Source: Petaurus breviceps papuanus
Lineage: Eukaryota > Chordata > Mammalia > Diprotodontia > Petauridae
Direction: 5' to 3'
NCBI GenBank assembly: GCA_028583685.1
Contig: JAMXIF010001118.1
Location: 6,057,874 to 6,121,873, forward strand
Length of the DNA stretch: 64,000 bases
Positions 25,470-36,439 of this stretch are shown here, one piece after another (position 1 is the first letter of the stretch; each line of letters opens with the position of its first letter). Under the pieces are notes generated by a model, which worked only from the letters and a program-made list of their open reading frames with translations, was not told the DNA's origin and searched no databases. The translations under genes were made by a program, and so were the position numbers.

Positions 25470-25560
25470 TGTTTAAATGATTTGTCCAAGGTCACACAGC
25501 CTGTGTGTGTCAGACAAGGAAGTTGAACCCAGGCCTTTTACACTAATTTTCCATCCATGG
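25470..25560 (-). mobile_element. MIR fragment
   Basis: ATTTGTCCAAGGTCACACAG and GTTGAACCCAGGCC. Confidence 0.6.
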
Positions 25561-26140
25561 TGACATGTCTCATCAAGTATCAAAGTAATGGTATTGTTTT
25601 TCAAACAAATCAAGTAAAGGCCAAGGAAACATTTTTGATAAAAACTCATGACATAAGTAACTCTGTGCTTCCTCAGGGTTCCATCACCTATTGTTTTTCT
25701 GTCATTACTCAGTTTGGTAAATGAAGTAGAAACCATAGAAATTTTGGCAGCTGAGAAATATCTTGTGAAAATAAATGACAATCTGAATTTTTCCTGGGTC
25801 TAGTGGGAAAATTGTTTTACATGCATCAATAAAGCTTCCTTCATATGAAAGGATATATTATAAAAATCTCAAAAAACTAAGGACATGTAAATATGTATTA
25901 TAAAAGTAAATTACTAGAGTATTAAGATGTATAATTTTATGACAATAGTCTTTATAACTTAAAGATACTAATTGTAAGATAGACACTATTAGCCTAAGGA
26001 ATAGAATTAAAATCTTAGAAATGTTATATTACATTGGTTTACATGATTAATTAAATAGAAAATTTTAAGTATTTCACATTGTGCCCTTTGCAAAATTTAA
26101 ACACTGAGCAAAATGCATTCAACTTTTCCAAAATGTTTAC

Positions 26141-26314
26141 CCTATATGTCAGCATGTCCTTTGTATAATTGGGCACAATTATGGGCCTCTTTGTCATTTT
26201 CCCCACTCGACAATCTATCACAGCATGATCCAGGGGCAGAGGTTTTGTTCCAATCCCTTTTAGTTCAAAGACTTGCTCAATACCATCTGTTTCATTCGAT
26301 AGTTTAAGTGTGCC
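26141..26314 (-). CDS. CFAP47: CFAP47-like internal exon (most 3' of three seen)
   Basis: This is a minus-strand exon of 174 bp (58 codons), phase 0 at both ends. The acceptor is TTGTTCATAG|GGC and the donor AGG|GTAAAC. It encodes GTLKLSNETDGIEQVFELKG, then IGTKPLPLDHAVIDCRVGKM, then TKRPIIVPNYTKDMLTYR. It continues directly from the middle exon (ECEVT|GTLKL), giving the alternating beta-strand pattern and the (F/I)ELKGIG(K/T)KPL motif of CFAP47-like ASH domains. The intron between this and the middle exon is 615 bp. No start codon applies, since this is an internal exon. The following exon was not identified with confidence. Confidence 0.73.
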
Positions 26315-26929
26315 CTATGAACAAGAAAGGAAGTAGAGTTTCAGTTGTAGAGGAGTCTTACTTGACTGCCAAACAATCTCTTCTATCCTATTAATCTTGA
26401 GTCCAGTTAGTGAAATGAGTTTTCAAGGGTGTGCTATCCACTGACTTCCCCAGATCATGTGTAAATGTTTCTACTGAATTAATGAAGATAAACTTCTGGT
26501 GGAAAGCTTTTTTTTGCTCTTTAATTTTTCTAAATTATGGAGTTAGTACAGGCATCTTCATACATATTGATCATATGCTTGTTTACTTCCACAGTAAAGA
26601 AATGTGCCTTCCAAATAAATGTTTTCTGAGCCACTAACTCGCCTTAATGAAGAGGAAAACCAAGAAATGAACTTTCTTTGCTCCACTTGCTATTTTTAAA
26701 CTCCTGAGGGAACAGTTCATTGACATAATGTTCTTTGGGAGTATTTATTCCCCAAACTTAAATATCTATATAAAATTTGATAGGGGAAAAACTGTGGAAG
26801 CCATACAAACAATAACAAATTCTTAGAATTCTTAACTTTTAGAAAGTTAAAAACCATCAGTGATATAAAAAAATAGTTTATACATTGCATATAAATCATG
26901 AAGAAAAAAGAAAAAACATGAACTCCTAC
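26315..26929 (-). other. Intron between CFAP47-like exons
   Basis: The 615-bp intron has GT-AG ends on the minus strand. I recognised no repeat family, RNA gene or ORF of note inside it. Confidence 0.6.
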
Positions 26930-27073
26930 CGTAACCTCACATTCCAGGATAGGTTTGAATGTAAGTGGATACTGAGCAGTTTCTCCGGATTTCACATATA
27001 AAACTGAAGGACCATAAAACCAATCCCCCTCTATAGTTACTACACATTTCCATTCAGTCACTGTTTGATTGCT
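26930..27073 (-). CDS. CFAP47: CFAP47-like internal exon (middle)
   Basis: This is a minus-strand exon of 144 bp (48 codons), phase 0 at both ends. The acceptor is TATTGTTTCAG|AGC and the donor ACG|GTAGGA. It encodes SNQTVTEWKCVVTIEGDW, then FYGPSVLYVKSGETAQYPLT, then FKPILECEVT. The pattern of W-K-C, the E-G-(E/D)-W-F-Y-G-P block and Y-P-L-T-F-K-P is what I recall for CFAP47 directly after the segment in the upstream exon. The intron separating them is about 6.4 kb and is filled with L2, CR1, LTR and SINE sequence. I saw no stop or frameshift, so the gene appears functional here. Confidence 0.75.
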
Positions 27074-27289
27074 CTGAAACAATAAAAAAATGAGATGTCG
27101 TATTTTAATAAAGCTAAAAGTGAGATTTAGACTTGATATCCATTGTGGATATCATCAGACAAGCAGAGTAAAATGTCCTTCTTATCAATGAACAGTTGAC
27201 ATCTGCATAAAATACCAGCTCTGAAGAAAAGTGTATGAGTAAAGTCTTCCTTGTCTTTCAATCACATTGATAAAGGACTGCTTGAATCA

Positions 27290-27669
27290 AGTTTCTCCCT
27301 CCCTCAAGTTCTATTCCAATGAATCTTCCAGCATAGCCACCAAAGAGATTTTCCTAAAGTTCAGATAGGAACAGATCATCATTCTCAAATAAAGAGTGAT
27401 GTCATCACCCTCCCCACCTCCCAAATAAATTCCAGTGGTTCTCTTATCATGCCTAGTGTTAAATATAAACTACTATATCTGGATTTAAACTTTTTCTAAC
27501 CTCTTTTCACCCTCTTTCTAGCCCTATCATGTATTAATATTTTTCATGCATTCTCTGGTCCAGCTAAAATGGTCTTCTTATTGTTCCTTACACACAACAT
27601 TCTATTTCACATGTCCATACTTTCCCAATGGTCATACCCCAACCATGGGATGGAACACACTCTCTCCTT
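27290..27669 (+). mobile_element. L2-type LINE fragment
   Basis: It carries GAGATTTTCCTAAAGTTCAG, TAAATTCCAGTGGTTCTCTT and GGTCCAGCTAAAATGGTCTT, in the order of the L2 3' coding region. The solo LTR cuts it on the right. Confidence 0.65.
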
Positions 27670-27670
27670 T

Positions 27671-28446
27671 GGTTATGGAAGTGGGAATTTAAGATCTTCC
27701 CTGCCTCCAAGCCTTTTCATAGGCTTAAGTGACTCTGAGAACCTTCCTTTATTTTAAAATAAATTCTTCCCCCTAATAGGCTGAATGTGGTCATATGGAG
27801 CCTGTGGCAGGAGGCTTGTTTTTCAGGAATGCCCACATCTTGTTACTTTGTGATTGGGCAGTGGGTCAAAAGGGTTGTGACATTCTCTGAGCCAGGAGAA
27901 GGCTATATATACATATATATATATATGTATGTATGTATATGTATATATATACATATACAGAGCAAAACCTCACATCAGGGTGTATATATATACATATATG
28001 TATATGTACATATATGTATATATGTGTATATATATACCCTGATGTGAGGTTTTGCTCTGAGACTCACTTTGAGAAGAGTTGTGTAATTTGATCAGAGGAG
28101 ACTCTGGGCAGCCATTGAGCTCCCTCCCCAACCCCCCTTCCCCACCTTTGAAAACCCAGATATTGGTGCTTCCCTCTCTGGTAACTAACTAGGTATGGAT
28201 GTAATGGTCAGGCCGCTGGAAGCCTGTATGCTAATCTGTTTCTCTGACTGCATTTTTGGTCTGCTTGTAACCTCTGTATTCTCTGAAGTTTGGGGTGCTG
28301 ACCTGTTTCCCCTGAACTAGGTAAATGATATATGTTTGATTAAAGCAATATTGTTAACCCATTTTGAGTTGCTTTCCTTTAGAAAAGTAGATCTAAGAAC
28401 CTGTGTTGGCAGCCACCCTGGGAATGCTGGGGTGTTTGCTGCTACA
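27671..28446 (+). mobile_element. Solo LTR of the same ERVL-like family
   Basis: It matches the LTRs at 30985 and 32205 from the CTTCCCTGCC segment to the GCTGCTACA end. It is about 230 bp longer because of an AT-rich inverted duplication around the TATA box. Flanks are CCTTT and CCTTC, a likely 5-bp duplication with one difference. It interrupts an L2 fragment on its 5' side. It is a fossil with no internal region. Confidence 0.8.
27958..28059. repeat. Perfect 24-bp inverted repeat with AT-rich loop (hairpin/cruciform)
   Basis: Arms at 27958-27981 (CAGAGCAAAACCTCACATCA, then GGGT) and 28036-28059 are exact reverse complements. The 54-bp spacer is nearly pure TATATG/TACATA and is largely self-complementary too. 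The right arm is normal LTR sequence just after the TATA box; the left arm is its inverted copy. Confidence 0.9.
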
Positions 28447-28634
28447 CCTTCAGTCTCTTATTTTCCTAATTCTGAGTGCCACACTTAAAAACAATTATTG
28501 CAAAGTTAGATAATGTCCAGAAGAGAGTAACCAAGATGGCGAGAAGTTAGTAAGAATATCATATGAGGGGCAGTGGAAGGAACTAAAAATGCTGAGTCTA
28601 TAGAAAAGATTTAGGATAGATAAAGAAATAGTTA

Positions 28635-28755
28635 GAAAGCCTGACTCTGTATTGGAGTCAGGACCAGCTGGGTTCAAGTCCACCCATAACATACAGCATC
28701 TGTGTGACCCTGGTCAAACAACTTAGCTTCTCAATGGCCCAGGCAACTCTCTAAG
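28635..28755 (+). mobile_element. Degraded SINE inside a CR1 fragment
   Basis: GCTGGGTTCAAGTCCACCCA and CATCTGTGTGACCCTGGTCA. Confidence 0.55.
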
Positions 28756-28980
28756 ACAAGGATTCTAGAAGGAAAGGGCTATGAGAAATAAGTTGCAGAA
28801 CATTTCTCAACCTAAATTATTAGAGAAAGTTTCCTTCTGGTTCCTGCTACCTTTAGTGTCACTTAACTTTTGTGATCCCCAGTTTCTTTATTTTTAAAAT
28901 AAGGAGGTGGAATGAAAGAGTGTCTGCGGTCCCTTCCTGCTCTACTTCTGTGAAACTACATGTAAACAACTGTACAAATC

Positions 28981-28994
28981 ACAAGCTTCCACAA

Positions 28995-29060
<66 letters not shown>

Positions 29061-29110
29061 CATATGTTATACACACATATATATTACACACACACACATA
29101 CATTTGTGTG
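28981..29110 (+). repeat. Compound (TA)n(GA)n(CA)n microsatellite
   Basis: TATATATA runs directly into GAGAGAGA, then CACACACA. Confidence 0.95.
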
Positions 29111-29764
29111 TGTATGAGGAAGTAGATAAATTCTGAAAGGGCTAAGGAGAGGAGCACTAGGACGAATGGGGAGAAGATACAAAGAAGTAGATTTGCACTG
29201 AACATAAAGAACTTCCTTAAAATTAGAAAAATTAGATTGTTTTTTTTATTATATATACTGCTTTATGAGGCAAAATATTTTCTATCACTGAAAGCAATCA
29301 AGCACGTATTTGATAAACACTTGTCAGAAAGGAAAACGTAACTGGAATTTGTGCATCAGGAAGGTGGTTAAACTAGATGACCTTGAATGTCCTTTCCAAT
29401 TCTAAGACCCAAATTCTTGAGTCTTTCCTCCTCCAACTCCCCAACCAAAAATTTGAAAGTCATTACAACATAGCACCTACTACCTCATTAAGCTGGATTC
29501 CAAATAAATCATTAACCTGTACATTTTAAAAATGCTTTTTATCTTTAAAAACCATTTCATATCATTTTTTCACTTGATTAAAAAATACAGGTTTATGAAA
29601 CTGTTTAAGAAAAATATCACGTATAAATAACTGCATGGCTGGTTAGGCATCCACCAGTGGTACAAGTTGCAATGTGGCTCAAAGCACATAGGAATCCTAG
29701 GTGTGAATCTCTCCTTAAATTTCCATAGGGGTCAAATTAGGTTAAAATGAATATTAAAAGCAGA

Positions 29765-29912
29765 TTTGGGGGTGGATAGGTGGTACAGTGAACAAAGCAC
29801 CAACCCTGGAGTTAGAAGGTCCTGAGTACAAATCCTGCCTCAGACACTTAACACTTACCAGCCGTGTGATCTTGGGCAAGTCACTTAACCCCAATTGCCC
29901 TCCAAAAAAAAA
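29765..29912 (+). mobile_element. Marsupial tRNA-derived SINE
   Basis: GGTGGATAGGTGGTACAGTG head, CAGACACTTAACACTTACCA and an A9 tail. Confidence 0.9.
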
Positions 29913-30744
29913 GCAAGGAGATTTGAAGACAAGGAGATGTTACAAAAAGAGGAGGCATTTAGTTTTAGGGTGTTTGTAGGAGTGAAGATGGAGGCTTCAT
30001 TCCATTTAAAGCTATGTAGTGCAGAAGATAGAATGCTGGGTCACTTATTTTATTAAATGAAAAACAGTGTAAGTTCCCCTCAACTAAAAAAATAAAATAA
30101 AATAAATGTTGTTCTCCTGGACCATATGACAGGAAACAGAAATAAACATGCCAAGCAGAGAAAAGTTCACATGATCAAGACAGCTTCCCCTGCCCCCTCT
30201 TTTGTTCTTTTCCTTTTTTTTGGAAATCAAAACCCTACTTCTGGGGGAATTCCAGAGAAGTTGGTCAGAAAAAAAAAATAACAAGACAATTAATTATTCC
30301 CATTTTGAGGCTACTTCTTCACGTCTGGGGACAAAATGTAACTCACTGATATTTCCAATTCTGCCAACTCCAAAGAAATTGTTAGGTAAACCAGAAAGTT
30401 ACAATTTGTCAATAAAACTCAATTTGTTTAAAATGATCATTCATATTTCTATATCCTATTTGTGGTGGAATTCAAAATTATTATCTAGTATTGAATCAAA
30501 TAAACTGCAGACAAATTATTCTTATAGTTCAAGAAGGTTTTAAAAAGGCATTATTAAAATAAATCTCATGTATAGAGAAAGAAAATGCTCATTTTATGCA
30601 AGTAATAAAAGCATATTTTAATGCTATATTATATTAAAATACATAGGACGGGGCATAGGCAAAATTTTAAAACAAGGTAATAGATTTTGAGCTGGCAGAG
30701 ACAATATAGACTATTTAGTTTAACTATCATCATTTTTTTGTTGT

Positions 30745-30860
30745 TGTTTAAACTGAAGCCTAGATAGATTTGGTAACATACTCAAGGTCAGACAGGTCTT
30801 AGATGATAGAGACAAAATACAAAAACCATATCTTCTGATTAAAACTCTAGTGTTCTTTCT
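30745..30860 (-). mobile_element. MIR fragment
   Basis: TTGGTAACATACTCAAGGTC in a degraded MIR frame. Confidence 0.45.
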
Positions 30861-30984
30861 CCTGCTATGGACAAATTTTTTTTAAACTCTTAAATATTTA
30901 TAAATATGATGGAGTCTCTCTTTTTTGATAAATGCTAGTCTAATTCCTTTAAGATTTGTTCCTCTCATTCTTCAGCAACCCTTT

Positions 30985-32753
30985 TGTAATGAGAATGTAA
31001 ATTTTTAAGATCTTCCCTGCCCCTAGGCTTAAGTGCACCTGGAACCTGTGGTAGGAGGCTTGTTTTTCAAGAGAAACTTTGTGATTGGGCCATGGGTCAA
31101 GAGGGTTTTTACATTCTCTGAACCCGAAGAAGACTATATAATCCCTCATGTGAGGCTTTTTGGGGGGCTCACTTTGAGAAATATTGTGTGATTTGACCAG
31201 ATGAGACTCTGGGCAGCTATTGAGAGCCTTCTGGCTGTGAAAATCCAGATGTTGATGCTTCCCTCTCTGGTAAATGTGATTAGGTATGGCTGTACGTAAT
31301 GGTCAGTTGGAAGCTTGTCTGCTTGATATGTTTTTCTGTTTTCTTGTAATTTCTGTCTGTATACTCTGAAGTTTGGGGTGCTGACTTTTTCCCCTGAACA
31401 AGGTAAATGATATATTTGATTGATTAAAATAAGCTTGTTAACCCATTTTGAGGCACTTTCCTTTAGGAAAGCAGATCTAAGAACCTGTGTTGGCAGCCAC
31501 CCTGGGGATGCTGGGGTGCTTGCTGCTAAAAATGGTGTCATGAACAGTATCTGCAGAGAAAAAGGAAAGTATGGGGGATGGGATAATTGTTTCCCAGTTG
31601 TGGTAGCTGTGACTCTGTGGAGCCATGGAGAGAAGAACAGCTGGCATGCTGACTTCACTGAGCTGAGAGCAGGAATGGTGAGTTGCCTGCATTGGGACCT
31701 GGGCAGAAGCCAGGAGTAGCTGCCTCCTGCAGGAGGAGAAGGAATCCAGGAGTTCAGAATTCAGCCACAGGACAAGATAAGGACTGTGCAGCAAAGCAAG
31801 GGCACTGAATGTGTTTCCTTGCTGCATCCCATAGTTTGGGACCCAGGGAAAGGATGGACTTGTGTCTATGGTGGGTGGGTGAAGGGCCATAGACACGCAA
31901 GGACCCCACCCTGTAGGTTTTGTTGCCCAACCTCCTCTCAGGACTTGGAAGCAGGAGCTGGAGTAGTGTTAGGGGAAGGACACCACACCCCCCCCCTCCC
32001 CCTAAGAGAATTATATTTGGACATTAAAATTTGGACATTTTGGATTGAAGAGATGCACCTGAATGTACTTTGTGTTTGTTTAAGGCCCTGTGGCCACTTT
32101 GGTAACTTTAGTTATATATCTTGCAAATGTGACCTAAGAGATGTTTAGTGCTAATTCAAATGTAAATTGACTATGCTATGGGCATGAAAGATCTTGGGGC
32201 TTAATATAATGGGAATGTAAATTTTTAATATCTTCCCTGCCCCTAGGCTTAAGTGCACTTGGAGCCTGTGGTGGGAGGCTTGTTTTTCAAGAGATACTTT
32301 GTGATTGGGCCATGGGTCAAGAGGGTTGTTACATTCTCTGAGTCTAGAGATGGCTATATAAACCCTCCTGTGAGGTTTTGCTTTGGGGCTTACTTTGACA
32401 AATGTTGTGTGATTTGACCAGATGAGACTCTGGGCAGCTGTTTAGAGTCCCCTGGCTTTGAAAACCCAGATGTTGATGCTTCCCTCTCTGGTAAATGTGA
32501 TTAGGTATGGCTGTATGAAATGGTCAGACAGGTGGAAGCCTGTCTGCTTGATATGTTTTTTCTGTTTTCTTGTAACTTCTGTCTGTATACTCTAAGGTTT
32601 GGGGTACTGACTTTTTCCCCTGAACAAGGCAAATGATATGTTTGATTGATTAAAGTAAGCTTAACCCATTTTTAGGTGCTTTCCTTTAGAAAAGCAGGCC
32701 TAAGAACCTGTGTTGGCCGCCACCCTGGGGACTCTGGGGTGCTTGCTGCTACA
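30985..32753 (+). mobile_element. Short non-autonomous ERVL/MaLR-like element with two LTRs
   Basis: Two similar LTRs (30985-31530 and 32205-32753, about 546 and 549 bp) flank about 674 bp of internal sequence with no recognisable gag, pol or env. A 5-bp duplication CCTTT lies just outside both ends (30980-30984 and 32754-32758). Each LTR ends GCTGCTAMA and carries a CTATATAA-type TATA box. Directly after the 5' LTR is TGGTGTCATGAAC, which resembles a tRNA-Leu primer site. The 5-bp duplication and Leu-type primer site suggest class III (ERVL/MaLR-like), by inference. The element looks structurally whole at its ends but lacks coding capacity, so it must have been mobilised in trans. It is fossil and moderately old, judging from divergence between its LTRs. 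Confidence 0.85.
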
Positions 32754-33439
32754 CCTTTGTCCCCCTTTTTTAATAATCCCATTCATTCATTTCTTTGTCA
32801 GGTTCTCATTTCTCCCAGAAACTCAGAGCCTTCAAGCTCCGACCTTCTCCCCTAGCCCACTATACTAAGCATTGCTTCCTGCTCATGCTCTTCATATATC
32901 TAGAGTTTACTAGAATTGTATCTCTTTCCATCAGAAAATTCTTAGGTTACTGGATAAATAACCAATTAATTTGTTAGTAATAATATAATGGTTATATTCT
33001 AACAAATATCTATAGTTCTTTAATCCAAAAGAATAAGCAGGAAAATTTCAGAGTACATGAAAATCTGGTGAGGGTAAGAACCATAAATAGAATGGGACAA
33101 CTGCAGGTTTGCATCAGCATACTGTATTTTGGAGCAATACTTTCAGTAGGCAGAATAGAAAACAATTGAGTTTAGGCACTTAGCAAGAGTAATTAGGTAA
33201 CAGAAGTTACTTGAAGGTACATTAGAAGTCATTTGTTGCAGGCCCAAAAATGCTTCTTTGCAACTATGGCATTGGCAATAAATGAGGATTGGGAGTGGAA
33301 TTTACATGTAAGTAGTTAGAGACACACAGAACTGACCTTAAAATTCTAGTGTCAGGAAGCAATTCAGGCTTTTAAAAAGAAATTCCTTTAGTTTATAAAA
33401 ATAATTAATAATCAACTTTAAGGAAAAAAATAAACTTAC

Positions 33440-33627
33440 TATTGGAATATCCTGAGTCAGTGGTTCAAATGCTGGCGTTTCAAACTGAAATTTGGCCTCT
33501 GGACAGTCGGAATTCACTACACACTCAATGGAAAAGAGCCGAATATCACGTGATGACCTCAGCAAAATAAAACAAGGATATCGTCCAGCAGTGAGAGGAA
33601 CAAATCTTAAAGGAAGCAAAGCATGGT
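33440..33627 (-). CDS. CFAP47: CFAP47-like internal exon (most 5' of three seen)
   Basis: This is an internal coding exon read on the minus strand. The acceptor ends TTTTTTGATAG and the donor is ATA|GTAAGT. The 188 bp open with two bases of a split codon and then 62 codons, ending in phase 0. The translation includes RFVPLTAGRYPCFILL and PEAKFQFETPAFEPLTQDIP. From memory these match the Ig-like/ASH-type beta-sandwich region of CFAP47, a large protein of motile cilia and the sperm flagellum. The next exon downstream joins in phase 0 and continues the family pattern. The assignment rests on recalled family sequence, not on a search; a related ASH-domain protein such as HYDIN is the main alternative. 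The upstream exons were not found in the window. Confidence 0.72.
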
Positions 33628-34979
33628 CTATCAAAAAAGAGAGAGAATAGATCAATTTATAAATATATAAAAGTCAAAGCATACTTTAAAACACTTAAAT
33701 TTTAAAAATATATAAAATATAGAAATAAGCTATCAAAACATACGGTATGATGAAGCTGATTTCTTGGTTTAAAAGGAGAGACCTAAAACTTTGATGCAAT
33801 TTTGAAATAGAAATGCTTTGCTAAGCACCTATGATGAAAATAAAAATTCCCACTGGAACGCAACTCTTAATTTTACGATATTGAAAAAAAAATTATTGAA
33901 CTGTCTAATTGTTCTTCCCTTATGGGTACATTTGACAGTTTCCAACTGCTAAGATAACAATGATAAATGCTTGAATATACACACAGTGGTAACTATCCAC
34001 ACATGTGTGTAATTATTTAGAAGAATTATTTGATGTTTACATATCTGTAAATGATTAATAGATACATATATGTAATTAGTTAACAGAAGTTAATTGAGGG
34101 TATATTCAGAGGCATTCATCCCAAGCAAAAAAAACTGCTAGTTAAGGCCATGGTGTGGGAGATAATTTGTAACAAATGAAGAATGAAATTAGTATTTGCA
34201 AACTTCATGCTATGTAAGTAATGAGATACACATATAATTGTGTATATTATATATATATATAATGCCCTTGAGATTCAGTGTCAGAAAGAAACTCAGGCCT
34301 TTTTTGTTGTTATTGTTTTTAATTTAGGTCACAAAAATAATCTAATCGATAAATATCAACTTTAAGGTCAAATATATACATATATTATATATGTATACAA
34401 TAATTTATACATATGTGTATGAGTGTATTTATTTTCACCCCAAGTTAAATAGAATCAATATAGGCTAAAGAAAACTAAGAGTTGCTAAGGACCTATTTCT
34501 CCTCTCTAAACTTACAGAGGCAGATGTGAAACCAGTAATAGAGGTAGACAAAATTGGACTGACCCGAAAGAGACCTTTGGCTGTGGAATAGTTAGTGGAA
34601 GAGGAATAGATTAGGAAAACAGTATCCTATCATATTTAAGTATATATTTCACACTTCTTTTTTCACAGCTATTTTACTTCCTATCAGAATGGGATTAAGA
34701 TATAATTTTATATTGTTTGGTGATAAACCTTCAGTAAGACAATTTCACCCCAACTCATCCTCACAGAAAGTACATGGTGATAGAAAGGTTGAGTTCCCTT
34801 GCTGTTTAGAATTTCTTTCTTTATATTTTTCCTCTATATATTTTGTGCTTAAGGTGAAAAAATTTCTCCCAACATCTCTCTCCCTTCACCCTTGACCCCT
34901 CCCAGAGAGCTGTCCTTATTAACAAATAACATTTGGGGGGAAAGGGAAAATCAATAAGCCAGTGAATATTTTGAAATAA
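33628..34979. other. No gene seen; expected intron upstream of CFAP47-like exon
   Basis: AT-rich with TA tracts at 34240-34260 and 34370-34420. No further exon was recognised. Confidence 0.45.
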
Positions 34980-36050
34980 ATACAGGTATGTATGTATGTT
35001 TAATATATTACATGTATATGTTTTCATATCTAGGAACCTAGCACCTTTGAGAAGAAATGGGCTGTTGTGTCTTCTCATATCCCTTCTTTGGGGCCTTGTT
35101 TTTCTTCTTTTTGCAATCATTCAATTTTAGTTTGTGATTGTTCTCTTGATTTGTATTATTTTAGTCGTGTATATTGTTTTCCTGACTTCTTATTTAACTC
35201 TGTATCAGTTCGTGGAAATTTATTTGTGCTTCTCTGTATTCATCACATTTGCATTACTTATAATACAGCAATATTCTATTATAATCATGTAACACAATTT
35301 GTATAGCCATTCCCCAATTGATAGGTATCTTCTTTATTCTCACAAAAGGTGCTGCTATAAATATAATAATGTATATGGGGACTTTCTCTTTATCAATAAG
35401 CTCCATGGAGGTATAAGCCTTGTTTTCACTTCTGGGCCAAAGAATTTGGATGTTTTAGTTACTTTTTGCATAATTACAAATTGTTTTCCAAAATGGCTTT
35501 ACTGATTCATCAGTACACAAATAATATTCTAGTGTGCCTGTCCTCTAAAAATACTCACCCTAAATGAATTTATCTTTCCAGTTTTCTGGGTGTGCATTGA
35601 AATTTCAGGATTACATTGATTTCCATTTCTTTTATTTTAATTATTTAGAGTAAATCTTCTTTTGATGGTTAATAGTTCACAATTCTTGTGTTGAGAACTA
35701 TTTGATCCATACACAGGTACATAAACCTATAATTTTTGTAAAAATTTTATGTGCTGCTGAGATTTATGTATATATCTCAAGAGACCCATTTGGAAGGTGC
35801 CATAAGACACTTACCTCCAGTTTCTATAGCAGTCTGTTTAAATCTATATTGCCCCTCTTCTTTATTTTTCTTTTAGATTTATCAGTATGAGAGAAGTACG
35901 ATAAAATCTCCAGTAGTATTGCATTGCTGTCTATATCTTCTTGTAATTTAATTAGTTTTTCCTTTACAAATTTAGATGATATGATATTTGGAGGATATAA
36001 TTTAAATATTGATGATGGTCAGTTTCTTTTCCTTTCAACATAATAGTTTA
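34980..36050 (-). mobile_element. Antisense L1 3' region
   Basis: Reverse-strand L1 3' text is visible at 35210-35520 (GCCATTCCCCAATTGATAGG; ATTGTTTTCCAAAATGGCTT). The rest to 36050 is probably the same element but is weaker. Confidence 0.55.
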
Positions 36051-36091
36051 CATACATACACACACACACACAATTTTTTGTTTTTTAGAAA

Positions 36092-36240
36092 AAGCTGGGG
36101 GCATACTGGATTGAATGCCTGACCTGGAGTCAAGAAGACCTGAAGTCAAATTCAGCATTAGACACTTACCAGTTTTGTGATAACAGGCAAGGCACTTAAA
36201 CTCTGTCTCACTTTCCTCAATCTTAAAACAAAACAAAACA
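36092..36240 (+). mobile_element. Degraded tRNA-derived SINE
   Basis: CTGACCTGGAGTCAAGAAGA, CCTGAAGTCAAATTCAGCAT and TAGACACTTACCAGTTTTGT. Confidence 0.7.
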
Positions 36241-36439
36241 AAAAAATGGGGGATTTTTGTTGTGCCTGCATCACATGGTTGTTGTGAAGATAAAAAAAAG
36301 ATAATATTTGAAAAAGTGCTTATCACAGTGCCTGGCACTTGGGACTATGTAAATCCTTATTCCCTTCATGCCCCCTATCTATGCATTTTAATTTTTTATT
36401 TGTCCAGTAGTATGATTATGTACTTTGAAGGTAGTATTC

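Larger units (their letters stand above)
28447..29410 (+). mobile_element. CR1/L3 LINE 3' fragment, interrupted
   Basis: Pieces at 28470-28625 (GATAATGTCCAGAAGAGAGT) and 29150-29410 (GAACTTCCTTAAAATTAGAA; CTAGATGACCTTGAATGTCC) belong to one CR1 3' end. A SINE (about 28635-28755) and a microsatellite separate them. Confidence 0.6.

Noticed and set aside
27787-28047. Frame with YIYIYIY-type repeats, and similar ones at 28872, 52878, 56311
   Set aside because: They are translations of TATATG-type microsatellites.
31146-32148. Frames of 99-170 residues in the ERVL-like element
   Set aside because: They overlap on both strands, cross LTR boundaries and show no gag, pol or env motifs.
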